Assembly (NCBI GenBank): GCA_963921425.1
Contig: OY992835.1
Span: 14,198,001 to 14,262,000, forward strand
Length of the DNA stretch: 64,000 bases
From: Dryas octopetala
Lineage: Eukaryota; Streptophyta; Magnoliopsida; Rosales; Rosaceae
Reading direction: 5' to 3'
Made by a program: the position numbers and the translations under genes. The notes below the pieces were generated by a model. The model worked only from the letters and a program-made list of their open reading frames with translations. It ran no database searches and had not been told where the DNA came from. Every line of letters starts with the position of its first letter. The stretch's first letter is position 1. This document shows positions 12,745 through 23,469 of this stretch, piece after piece.

Positions 12745-13126
12745 TAAAGCCGTCAAAAAAGAAAAATAAAAAGACTTAATTAAAAATCCTAAATCACTAC
12801 CGGTCTTAGTCCAAGAAAGATGCATAAAATGGACTAAACTCTAAGTCTCCCTTAATTTAATTCAACTGCGTGTGAGAGTGGCATGTTGGAGGATATAGAA
12901 TTCTAAATCGAAAAGTCTGAGTCTTGCATAACAATATATAAGATATAAGTCTCTCCATCTATAATCAAACTGTTTTGAGATGAATACTCTAACTTTTCCA
13001 TTTAACAATATCCGTTTTTGTGCCCCTTATAATGGACCTCTCCTATGTGCATGGTCTTTATCTCACAATATGTATATAAGGTACATTATATAGTAGTGAG
13101 ATCCATATACGTGTTGTGCAAGATAA

Positions 13127-13590
13127 GTCGTATATATCAAACTTTATTGTCCTGATGACATGTGTAATATCCTTGATGTATGATCCTCTCACATTCACAT
13201 ACATCGTTATCAAAATAAAAGAATGTCTGTTTGTTGCACTTGTGTTGGTGGCATGTCTATTATCAATATTTTTTAGGATCCTCTTGGCTCTTATTAGTTA
13301 TTACATATGTTGTTGTCAAAATAAAACCATATCATGATCGATTGTCCTCTAAACTTTATTGTCCTGAAGACATGTGTAATATCAAACTTTATTGTCCTGA
13401 TGACATGTGTAATATCACTGATATATGATCCTCTCACATTCACATACATCGTTATCAAAATAAAAGAATGTATTTTTGTCGCACTTGTGTTGGTGGCATG
13501 TCTATTATCAATAATTTTTAGGATCCTCTTGGCTCTTATTAGTTATTACATATATTGTTGTCAAAATAAAAGAATGTTGGTTTGCGTACG
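13127..13590. repeat. Tandem duplication, 245-bp period
   Basis: The segment with CTGATGACATGTGTAATATC ... GGTGGCATGTCTATTATC ... GTTGTTGTCAAAATAAAA occurs twice at an offset of 245 bp. A shorter sub-unit (AACTTTATTGTCCTGA) occurs three times near 13142, 13352 and 13386. The translated frames are hydrophobic but are explained by the repeat, not by a gene. Confidence 0.85.
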
Positions 13591-14316
13591 TCCAGATTTT
13601 TTGTCATGCATTTGTTACTCATTTTCTCAGTACTGCATGGAATATGTGCTGATTGTGTTAATTCTTTTATATATCATTATTGGTAAGATTGTGATGTGAG
13701 CCTTTGAATCAATACTCCTTTTATTCCCATCACATCTCGCCACATTTAATTGGTTTTGGAGCAAAAGTAGCAAATTTTCCATCGATCTTCCATGCATTTC
13801 CAAATTCTTTCCTGTTTTTGATTTAAGTTGGCATTGGCAAGTAATTATGATCTTGTAAAGAATTTTAGGCCACACATTATGAGAGAGAGAGAATGCTGTA
13901 TTTGGCCTAAATGAGATCTCACATTGAATTGTTACAGTGGTACATGGTACTCTTATAAGGGAATTTCACATTGTGTTATTTTACAAAAGAAGACTCTCTA
14001 CTCTCTAATGTCAATGACTCTCTCCAAACCACTCGTTTTGACACTAAAATCACTTTTTATATTCCTATGAGTTGGACAATATTATGCAATTTCTAATGTT
14101 TGTATTAGCTTTATTTATGTTTTTCATTAGAGCTGTACGAATTCCTTTCTTCAATCCGAAGGGAAATGCGTTGTATATACTATTCAAATTATTAACTTCG
14201 TCTATAAATCTTTTACATCAAAATAGAAAACATTGCGATGATGGGTGTGAATTTATCACAAGTACAATCATACAAAATAACATGTGGCTAATAGTAAAAA
14301 ACCTTCCTTTCAAAGG

Positions 14317-16950
14317 GTGCTTAAAGGGAACATGACTCAGATCATATATTGCAAGATTTTCAGTAAACCGGCCACCATTTCAATCTGAAAATACTGTGAT
14401 GGCCTGCAGCTGGCCGGTGCAGTCCTTTGTTTAATTACCTACAGTCCTTCCAAGTTGCAAGGCCCTCTATTTGAAGACATTCCAATAAATAGTACCAACA
14501 ATGTGAATATGCTAAGAACACACACACTTCACAGAAATAAAAGATAATATATATGGTCATAACTCAGTTACTCATAACACTTCCAGGAAAATATTGCATC
14601 TCTCAGAATTAATTCTGTCCGATGAAACCACTAATACCAAATCATGGAAATCATTGGACCACTCATGGATCCAAGAAATCATAAACATCATTGAATCACT
14701 GTAGTGTCAGACTGTCAGTATATGTACCTCCGCTGACATGAATCAGTGAGCTCATTTAGATGACGTTAGTAATTCTATAATTAATCCGTAATGACGATCC
14801 CATGCATATATTATATATGTATTAAGAGTATCATAATCATCAACATAACATATCATAACTTATCAACAGAATGTGATCGCAGAACATTACACACTTATTT
14901 GAACCAAACATGAGACTTTCCACTAAGCATAGGCATGCAACAAGATCTTTATATATGTATGAGATAATGCAGAGAGTCTACCAAGATATGATGCTTGAAA
15001 AAAAATATTCAAATCAAAATTCACAGGTAACAATTGCTTTATCTCATACATAAATCACTGCCATATAATTGCTATCAAGCAGCAAATATCGGCATCCAAT
15101 ACAACAATATATGCAAATCTTGCTCCCTTACCTTAAAATATATCCATACCATATGCTGCTTCCTTCTGCCTGAAAAAATTTCAGGTTAATGCATATAGAC
15201 CTCTTAAAGCAAGAAAGAGATTTTATATGTCTATTGGAAGTAACTCAAAATCATAATGAGCATTCAAGATAATAATTACGTACCCTTGCAAACCAACAAC
15301 TTTGACTCCTTGGGACTATGACATATATATACAAAATCCTAAATCAAAACAGTCTGTGTATGAATTTGGAAGGCTCTTTGTCAGGGAATCCTTGAATTTG
15401 TTAAACTGCAGACCACGTACACCTCATAGCTGCAGGCGCTGTGAAATCAAGGCAACCCTTGATCTGCATGGCCTGAGTATTGAAACGCAGAATGAAGTCC
15501 TTCAAAGATTCATTTTCCCCTTGCTTGATTAAGAACAAGTCCATTGAAGGTTTCTTGCAGTAGGATTCTTTCATAAACTGACTGATAAATGAATCACTGA
15601 GCTGAGTAAAAGAACTAAAAGATTTAGGTTTCAACCTCCAGAACCACTCCCGAGCAGCACCCGTCAATGTCAATGAGAAAGCCCGGCACATAATTGCATT
15701 TGACACAACATACAGCTCCATCCAAGAACAAAAGGTCTTGAGATGCTCTCTAGGGTCCCCCTCACCAGAGTAAACCTTTATTTGCGGCATCTTAAAATTA
15801 GGTGGTAGAGTTGCCCTTAGGACTTTTATAGTGAAGGGAGACTCAACTTCATCTACTTTGATAAACTGTTTGATGAATGATTTGCTGAGCTGAGTAAAGG
15901 AACCTATAGACCTTGGTTTGAGCTTCATGAACCAGTTCTAAGCTACACCTGTCAAGGTCAGTGAAAAAGCTCGATACATAACTGCTCCTGATGCACCTTG
16001 CATCTCCATCCAAGAACAAAAGAATTCAAGATGCTCAGTAGGGTCCCCCACACCAGAGTAAGGCTCGATTTATGGCATCTCAAGCTCAGATAGAAAAGGT
16101 GCTGTAAGGACTCCTCTAGTGAAGGGAGACTCAACTTCCCCCATTATGGACTGGCAGAGTCGAAAGATTAACTTAAAAACCATGCGAAACGAAAGAGTGG
16201 TTGTCTTGCATTTCTTAAAACTTAGCACACAAGTAATTATTAATAGTTGTAGGACTTTTTGCACAAGATCAATTCCATTCCATTTCACGAATACAAGCAA
16301 CACAATAGCTTCAATCTAACTCAACTAATTAGTTAAATACTACATTACCATTAACAGAATTGCTTATAATCTTTCTTTTGGGCAGAATTTCACATAACAT
16401 GTCTATCGGTTAGAGCTAATTACAACTTTATTTTGGGTTTCATTTGAGGGAATCGAATCCTAAACCTATCATAATCTTAACCCATTACTCAACCCACCCT
16501 TACCACTTGGGCTATCGATCCCCAAGGCTGAACTAATTACAATTAGACACAACCTAGATAAAATGATTAAAATAAACCGTTGGGCAGATGACTACATCTT
16601 TTATGATTCATCTGTTCTCACTCAACCATGTATAGTGGTGACCCTCTTGAAAATAGAACATGCATAATAAATTAGAAAAAGTTTCATCAACTTTCATAAA
16701 AAGATTTAAGTAATGCATTATTAAAATGAAGTTTAATCACGAACTTGTTCACAAATGCCAAAGAGGAAACATCATCCTAAAACTACGTGGATAACTTAGA
16801 TATCTCAGTCACTGTTCACTACTTCCTCTTAAGAAACAAAAATGGCGGGGTTCGAGATTTGGCTCGAAGCTTTTGGCGGACTGAGGAGATGGATTTGCAG
16901 TTTCGCCCTGACTCTTGAGGTTAGGGTTGGGGGATGGGATTCCTTGTCCC
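14317..16950 (-). mobile_element. Gag-derived tandem unit, copy 1 (broken)
   Basis: This copy aligns along its length with 18118-20530: shared 3' non-coding blocks (GGCCCTCTATTTGAA; ATGAAACCACTAA), the Gag-like region and a shared 5' block (GGTTCGAGATTTGGCT at about 16850). The coding part (about 15401-16135, minus) carries Gypsy-type Gag core motifs such as LTGAAREWFWRL and GSFTQLSKSF. There is no zinc knuckle, protease or polymerase and no LTR. It is broken, with several interruptions, and it is crossed by a SINE (16426-16529). The family is Ty3/Gypsy Gag, probably Tat-like, and old relative to the Gypsy element at 27-40 kb. Confidence 0.7.
16426..16529 (-). mobile_element. tRNA-derived SINE with 13-bp target duplication
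   Basis: On the minus strand box A (TAGCCCAAGTGG) is followed by box B (GGATTCGATTCCC), both close to the Pol III consensus. Flanking direct repeats GAGCTAATTACAA (16413-16425) and GAACTAATTACAA (16530-16542) match at 12 of 13 positions. Inserted within copy 1 of the Gag-derived unit. Confidence 0.75.
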
Positions 16951-17023
16951 AGCCAATCTTATTTTTGGGGCTATCCATATTCCCATTAAAAATAAATAGA
17001 TGTCAAAAAGCTTTATTCGATCG

Positions 17024-17194
17024 GACTATTAAAAAACTCATCTAAAGGCAAAAGCATGTGCATTGCTATGCTAAATGCTATGCTATGCTAAATGTGCATT
17101 GCTATGCTAAATGCTTGTCTAAAGGCAAGATTTAGTCCAAAAGTCTACATAGCAATGCCCATGCTTTTGCCTTTAGATGAGGCTTTTAATAGTC
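17024..17194. mobile_element. Short hairpin MITE, 45-bp inverted termini
   Basis: Left end GACTATTAAAAAACTCATC... and right end ...GATGAGGCTTTTAATAGTC are inverted copies over about 48 bp with only a few mismatches, including AGGCAAAAGCATG and GCATTGCTATG. The 80-bp interior repeats GCTATGCTAAAT. No coding capacity. The transcript would fold into one long stem. Confidence 0.75.
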
Positions 17195-17199
17195 TAAAT

Positions 17200-18110
17200 A
17201 AAGTGAATTGTGTTTTTTAAGAGAGACTTCCATTTAGGTTCTTTAATTTTATAATTTACTGATTAAAGTCTTATGACTTTTAAAATTTTAACTAAAATTC
17301 AATAATATTGTAACTATTTCATGTTACATAATATTGGTCAATTAATTTTTATTTTTTTCACACATACAGGTGCCTAGTCTATCTTATTTTTATAATTAAA
17401 GAAGTGGATTACTTTGTGCATTATTCCTCTCATTTAGATTTATCCGTCATTGAGTCAAAAAAAATTATTTGAGGTTAGAATTTTAAAGGAAATTTTTCTA
17501 TCATGTTTAAAGTTTGGAAGTCATCTCAGTTGTATTGAGCATTTTGGCCCATAAGTATGAGATTCAGATTCTCTACTTGTGTTCTCGAAATCACGTTGTT
17601 TTGGATACATGCATAGTATTAATACCAAAAACATTAGTCATTAGATGAGAGACTTCTATTTCAAAGGAATAAAATTTTTTTAGGCACTTTCATTTGAAGC
17701 ATTATTGCATTCGGAGCTTTTACAAAGCATGAAATTCTAGAACCCTCCCACTTACAGTAATTTTAGTGTAAAATTGCAGTTTCTACAATTAGAACAAACA
17801 ATAAGACAAATTAGAGCATCGGTTCCTCCTTCCTGAATATGAACACCTTACTTTTCTAATCTTGAATCTTAGCTTTCGTTCTACTTAATTTTAAAAATCA
17901 AAAAAAGTTTTCTTGTAAACAAAAAGAAAAATTTCACATGGTGCATGTCAATAAATAGATACTTTCACTCTCATGAATCATACAGACTCCATGAAAAATC
18001 TTGCCATCTCCATACTTCCATTTCCTTCCAGTTGAAAGTTGAAACACAAAGTTTAGAGAGGGAGGCCTGAGAACATGTAATTAAAAGTCAAGAAAACCTT
18101 CCTAAATTTC
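17200..18110. other. Intergenic spacer between the two Gag-derived units
   Basis: AT-rich sequence with no recognised gene or clear repeat. It separates the end of unit 1 from the start of unit 2. Confidence 0.5.
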
Positions 18111-18117
18111 AAACAGA

Positions 18118-20530
18118 GCTTAAAGGGCACATGATTCAGATCATATATTGCAAGATTTTCGGTACACTGGGTACCATTTCAATCTAGAAATACTCTGATG
18201 GTCTGCAGGTGCAACATATTTCCTCTGTTTATCTATAGCCCTTGCAAGGCCCTCTATTTGAAATATTTCCAATAAATAACACCAATAATGTGAGTATGCT
18301 AATTGCAATCTCTCACTTGACCTGCAAGGTTACATACTTATATGTGTATACTGCATACATTATGAACATAGTATGGTAATAACAAACTTACAAGAAAACA
18401 ATGCCTTGTCCTATGAAACCACTAACACCAAATCATTGAAATCACTGGAGCACTGATTGATCCAAGAGATCACAAAAATCATTGAATTATAGTAGTGTTA
18501 GTATCCATGAGGTTAATTCAGATGACATCAATTAGACAAAGTGATAATGCTAATTTTTCAATCAAACAAAATGAGATCACAGAACATAACACTCTTACTT
18601 AAACCTGACATGATAGACTTTAGTTCCATAATGCATATGCATGCAACATGAACTTCGAAAAACAAACTTGGGTGGAATTCCGTTAGTCCACGAATCTTCT
18701 TCCAACATCAATATTCATTTGCTGACATGCTTCGTTTCCTCTTATTCCTTGACCTGTTCCTCCTATTCCTTGACCTGCTGGATTCTCCTTGTTCAGCATG
18801 CCTTCTCCTTATAATATCATCAACCATTCGCTCAAAACCATTGGAATATTTACAAGATGTCTCTAGTAGATCAGTGTATGACTTGGGAGGCTCCTTTGCA
18901 ACAACAAGCAATAGTTCTCGAATTAATATACCAGATACAGTCTCCTGGTTAGTATGCAGACCTGAAATCATAGCCCTAATAACTGCCGCCTCCTCATCAC
19001 CGTAAGCCATGGCCTCATTATTGAAGCGCACCATGAAGTCCTTTAAAGGTTCATCCCTCCCCTGCTTGACTGAAAGTAAGTGCAACACAGGTTTCTTGTC
19101 ATTCAATGGACTCGTAAACTGAGAGGTAAATGATTTGCTAAGCTGAGTGAAAGAACCAATAGAACCCGGTCTCAGCCTCCAGAACCACTTCTGAGCTGCC
19201 CCTGACAAGGTCATTGAGAAAGTCCGGCACGCAATTGCTCCGGGCACAGCATATAATGACATCCAATAGCGAATGGTATAGAGATGCTCTGTATGGTCCC
19301 CCTCCCCCAGCTCACCAGAGTAAGCCTTGATTTGTGGCATCTTAAAATTGGGGGGTAAAGGTGCCTCAAGGACTTGTCTAGTGAAGGGAGACTCAACAGC
19401 TTGGTAATTAAAATCACAAGCAGCTACTCCCATAATGAAATGGCTGATGAATGATTTGTAAAGCTGGGTGAAAGAACCAATGGAGCCAGGACTCAGCCAG
19501 GACATGAACCACTTCCGTGCTGCACCGGTCAAGGTCAGGGGAAAAGCTCGGCACATAAATGCTTCGGACACGCCTTGCAGGTCCATCCAAGAACGAAAGA
19601 CTTGAAGGTGCTCAATAGGGTCTCCCACACCAGAGTATGCCTCCATTTTTGGCATCTTGAAATTGAGTGGTAAAGGGGCCTCAACAACTTCTCTAGTGAA
19701 GGGTAAAGGTACTGGTGTCTCATCTTCTTGCTCAACACAGTCTCCCTCACCCGAGTAAGCCTCGATTTTTGGCGTCTTAAACTTAGGTGGTAAAGGTGCC
19801 TCCATCAGGGCTAAACAAAGAAATTGTTATCATAATATCTTGCATTTCATACAATTCATCACACCACACCTTAATCTAACTAATTGAAGTATTAATAGTT
19901 CAACATTGCACTAACATGAACTAATTTGCTTACAATTAGAAAAGTTATCAAAAGACACTAAAACATTTTCATCACGAGGTACATACATTTCAAAAAACTT
20001 AAGTAATATACCAAATTTTGAGGAAATTGCAAAAAGAAAACAGCCAAAATTTACCCCTATCTTCATAAAAATAAAAAATACCCCTATTTTTTATTTTGTT
20101 TAGAATTAAAATGCAACTTTAGCCAAAAATTGATACTTGAATGGCCTTCCAGTGAAGTTCAATCATCAACTTGTTCAGAAACAGCAAAGAGGAAACATTA
20201 TCCTAAAACTACATGCATTAGTATCTTACTCTTCACTACTTCCACCAAAGAGAAAAAAGAAAGGTAAATAAGTTGAATAATTAAAAAACATTAGTTATAA
20301 TTAATAAAATTCAGAAAATCTTAGCAGTTGATGAAAAGCAATTGTAAAGTAGGACTGTAGGAGGGAGTTGACTGATCAAAAGGGGGATAACAATGGAGGA
20401 GGATATAAGAAAAAGAAAAGCCTCAAAAGAGTACCTGAAGTGGGTTCGAGATTTGGCTTCAAGCTTTGAGCGGATTTGCAGTATGTGCTTGAGTTGGGGT
20501 TAGGATTTGGCGATGGGTGTTAACGTGCGT
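18118..20530 (-). repeat. Gag-derived tandem unit, copy 2
   Basis: Second copy of the unit at 14317-16950, same order and orientation. At its 5' end (about 20435) the minus strand reads CTCGAACCCACTTCAG followed by GTACTC, a good splice donor. At 19809 the sequence CTTTGTTTAG is a good acceptor, with ATG six bases further. A leader exon, an intron of about 625 bp and a coding exon are therefore plausible, which is gene-like rather than element-like organisation. No LTRs are visible at its edges. Confidence 0.7.
18708..19805 (-). CDS. Gag-domain protein with duplicated Gag core, 365 codons open
   Basis: Open for 365 codons from an ATG that lies just after a plausible acceptor. It contains two successive Ty3/Gypsy-type Gag cores. 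The first (about residues 45-130) has LTLTGAARKWFMSWLSPGS and GSFTQLYKSFISHF. The second (about 155-300) has LSGAAQKWFWRLRPGS, FTQLSKSF, LLSVKQGRDEPLKDF and VRFNNEAM. The lead-in motif PLPPKFKTPKIEAYSGEGD occurs three times in variant form (residues about 4, 47 and 170), so it grew by internal duplication. The C-terminus is an Arg/Lys/Ser-rich tail. There is no zinc knuckle, protease or polymerase. It is either a remnant Gag or a host-adopted Gag gene; the sequence cannot settle which. Confidence 0.55.
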   Translation of the reverse strand: MEAPLPPKFKTPKIEAYSGEGDCVEQEDETPVPLPFTREVVEAPLPLNFKMPKMEAYSGVGDPIEHLQVFRSWMDLQGVSEAFMCRAFPLTLTGAARKWFMSWLSPGSIGSFTQLYKSFISHFIMGVAACDFNYQAVESPFTRQVLEAPLPPNFKMPQIKAYSGELGEGDHTEHLYTIRYWMSLYAVPGAIACRTFSMTLSGAAQKWFWRLRPGSIGSFTQLSKSFTSQFTSPLNDKKPVLHLLSVKQGRDEPLKDFMVRFNNEAMAYGDEEAAVIRAMISGLHTNQETVSGILIRELLLVVAKEPPKSYTDLLETSCKYSNGFERMVDDIIRRRHAEQGESSRSRNRRNRSRNKRKRSMSANEY

Positions 20531-20539
20531 AGGACGAGG

Positions 20540-21420
20540 AACGTGTGAGAGGGGACGGTTCTCTGAACAAAAGGACGACCTCTCCCTCCTGGGAAGCACC
20601 TTCTCTGCTCCACTATCAACACACGCCACCCACAACATGCACACGTAACTACAACCGTAGATGTTTGTATTTATACTCTATATATCCTTTATAAAATATA
20701 CTAACTTCAAATCGTAAACTAATAAATTCTCTAAAATATACTTAAAACACACTAAAAAAATTCTAATCAACCCTACAAATATTAAAATTCAAGGTGTCTT
20801 ATAAATGATTGGCAACTGTAGCTGCAACTATAACTACAGACCCAACCATGAATTGTCCGCAATTTAGTTGTATATGTCTTTGAAGGTAACAAATCAAACT
20901 TGTATTCTTTGAGTAATTCATGAGCTCTTAAGCCCTTAAAAGTAACAAATTATAAGAAATTATGAGATGGCTTAGAGTGTGCCATAGCCCATAGGTCATC
21001 TTTTCCTAAGGGTGATTCATTGCCGGTTGTTAATACAATTCTTGAAAAATTGATGTTCTCAAATTAACAAAAGTTGTAAATAAGGGTATTTTAATTATTT
21101 TGGGGATGTGTTTTGAGAAATTAGAAAAAAAAAAAAATGTGTGAGGTGAGAAAGAGGCATATAGTGAGATGAAAATAGGTATACAAATGAGTGCAAATTT
21201 GCTCACCATATCTAAAAGTGGTGAGTATCGCCATTTTATTCTTAAGGTGACATGTGCCCTCTAAACTAACTCTAATTAATAATTTTGAATTAATAAATTC
21301 TTATATAAATTATATAATAATGAAGCGAGAGGAAATCTCTTTCTTCCGAAACTTACCTGTCTTTCTCAATTCTCATGCTCTATCTCCCCTTTATTTTTTA
21401 TTTTAAACATGTAATCAAAT
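20540..21420. other. Intergenic, AT-rich
   Basis: No gene recognised. A palindromic GTGCAAATTTGCTCAC near 21192-21207 and a GTGTGAGGTGAGAAAGAGG stretch near 21138 look like the inside of a decayed MITE, but I could not place its ends. Confidence 0.4.
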
Positions 21421-21526
21421 TGCCTCAAGTAGACCACTTTCCTTAGGGCTGGAAAAGACTAAAGCGTTGGCAATAAAATTAAAAGCGAACTAATTAATAC
21501 CTCTTTAGAATTTAGATAGCTACTAA

Positions 21527-21924
21527 GGCCCGTTTGGGATTGTTGTGGAGAACCCAAAAACTGCTGTGGATGACAATTCTCAATCACCCACAGCAGTTTT
21601 GGTGTTTGGTAAAAAAATGAAAAAGTGTTTTGTTGCACAATTCTCAACTCTTCACAGCAAAAATAGAAAGCAAGTTTGTAAGTGTTTTTGAAAGCTGCAA
21701 TGAATCACAGTAACAATGAAAATTTTATTTTACCCATAATATCCTTATTTTAGTAATTATAAATAGCCCCAGCAGTTTTACATTACAATTTACCAAATAC
21801 TTTCATACTGTTTTTTGTACTCACAGCACTTTTGAAAATATAGTTTACTAATTACTCAACTATTTTACTTCACAACTGTTTTACTTCACAGCTTTTTTTT
21901 CTCACAGCAATCTCAAGCTAAACC
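21527..21924. mobile_element. PIF/Harbinger-type MITE with TAA target duplication
   Basis: The left end GGCCCGTTTGGGATTGTTGTG and the inverted right end (GGTTTAGCTTGAGATTGCTGTG on the minus strand) are imperfect terminal repeats. TAA flanks both sides (21524-21526, 21925-21927). The related flank of another F-box copy at about 25838-25852 reads AGCTACCTAAGACAC without the insert, a paralogous empty site that fixes the borders. It is 398 bp with no coding capacity. Confidence 0.8.
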
Positions 21925-22005
21925 TAAGACACTTTTTATTTTTCGAAAGTACATACGGTACTATAAAAGCAAGCATTTAACTTCATCCTGTAGATTCAAT
22001 AACAT

Positions 22006-22740
22006 TTAAGAAAACCAATCATCAGAAGTGAATGAGATTTTGACATCTACAGACGCCCGGGGGAATCCCTCGATTAATTCAATCTTATCCGTCAAAAGAG
22101 ATTGATTTTTGGCATTCAAATTACTAAAAATTATTTCTTGCAAGTCTCTCCCATGTGCAAGCAAAAACCTTGTGAAATTAATCACACTCTCATTGATCTT
22201 ATGCATGTCTGTTCCAATCAACGATGTTAACTACCTTTAGATGGCTTAGGAAGCCACTCGATCAAAGTCGGAGCTTGACTTTCCCAATATTGCTCTTCAG
22301 TGCAATGGGAATCATCCAACAAAACGTTGTTCCATTTCTGTAAGTAAATTTTAAATACATTGTTAGGCAGATGTTCATTCAAACTGTAAATGTGTGTGTA
22401 GTGTCAAAACCTTTATAAAAGAATGACATTTTTTGGAAATCTCAAGGTGCACAATTTAGATATATATACTACAAGACCTAATTAAGTAAAATTAAAAAAA
22501 AAAAGTAGAAATAAGCCAAAACTCACATCATGCATTATCTTCTCGATGGTGTATAGAAATTCTGAGACTGTGGACTATGGGAGAGCTCTTGAATAAGCAT
22601 GCTATGCCTGGGATTACACATTTTTCCAAACCAGTATTAATTTTCAAGTTCTTAAGTTTCACGAATGAATATGGTAGGCCAGCATCGAAATATATTTTTG
22701 AAAGAATCTGCATAAATAAAATAAGTCCACATCCACATAA
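22006..22740 (-). pseudogene. F-box/FBD gene copy 1: 3' half only
   Basis: Three exon-like blocks of an FBD-associated F-box/LRR gene (family role: substrate adaptor of SCF ubiquitin ligases). One LRR exon (about 22708-22520) reads KIYFDAGLPYSFVKLKNLKI and CLFKSSPIVHSL. Exon 22340-22233 reads WNNVLLDDSHCTEEQYWES. The FBD end (about 22220-22010) contains INFTRFLLAHGRDLQEIIF and IEGFPRASVDVKIS. The F-box half is absent: similarity stops near 22740. A TGA lies near the end of the LRR exon, and the last two blocks are out of frame by 4 extra bases relative to copy 3. Not functional. Confidence 0.8.
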
Positions 22741-22744
22741 AATC

Positions 22745-23465
22745 AATCATCCTTCATGGCCCAATAGAATCAATCATTCGCCATGCCCCATCCAGACACA
22801 AAGGTTCAATAACAAAGTCCAAGCTAGAGGCCCATAAGGTCGTGATCGAGAAAAGAGAAGAAGATGTCGAGGAAATGGTAATATTTCAACTCAGTGACAG
22901 CGATGATAGAAAGAAGGAGACGATATATAGACCAAACCCAAAATAGTAGCATCAAACAAATCCAAAGACCCTTTCCAAGCATTAGCAAACTATTCCACAG
23001 CCTTCCCATTTATAATTAAAGTACGTCCTGTTACAAGAAAATAATTATTCCATATGAGACAGAAACATAAGCTTACATAAAAAAAAGACCGATAGACTTT
23101 CATTTGAAAATACTGCTCGATCTTCTGCACCATCTGCACAAAATACCAGTTACCAAATAAATTCTGAATTAAGGCTGCCCCAAAGACACCAACTATCAAG
23201 CATCAGTGCCAGCCAGACTAGTCTATATATAATACAGCACATTTGGCACCAGCCAGTAGAATATGTATCAAATTGCCAGAAGTAGACCTGGCAAAGTGTT
23301 TACTAGCTAGTCCCTAATTCAATAAGGAATTTGTAAAGTATTTATCCCAAATGAATAGGCTGGCGGGTTGGTAATAAAATCAAACTAATTAATACCTCTT
23401 TACATAGCTCCTAGCTAGGACACTTTTTTTTTTTTTTTTTTTTTCTTTCTTAAGTACATACATGG
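22745..23465. other. Spacer with a duplicate of the F-box 3' flank
   Basis: 23215-23465 matches the 3' flank of copy 3 (about 25650-25880): AGACTAGTCTATATATAATAC, AATAGGCTGGCGGGTTGG and CTTAAGTACATACATGGTACC are shared. It therefore belongs to F-box copy 2, whose 3' half is missing. 22745-23215 shows nothing I recognise. Confidence 0.65.
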
Positions 23466-23469
23466 TACC

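Larger units (their letters stand above)
11140..14310. other. Intergenic, AT-rich, with decayed repeats
   Basis: No gene recognised. Three stretches (about 11935-12135, 12165-12345 and 12866-13005) share a GTGTGAGAG...GAATCTCACATTGAGAG...CTTGCATAA...TCTCTCCAT layout that resembles decayed LTR ends of a Copia-like family. I could not define borders, so this is weak. A hairpin (12686-12744) and a 245-bp duplication (13127-13590) are listed separately. Confidence 0.45.

Noticed and set aside
13116-13699. Small hydrophobic membrane proteins
   Set aside because: The similar frames arise from a tandem duplication of AT-rich DNA and lack promoter, splice or family support.
20459-20644. Short peptide upstream of gag-derived unit 2
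   Set aside because: It overlaps the proposed leader region and has no recognisable family; a non-coding leader explains it better.
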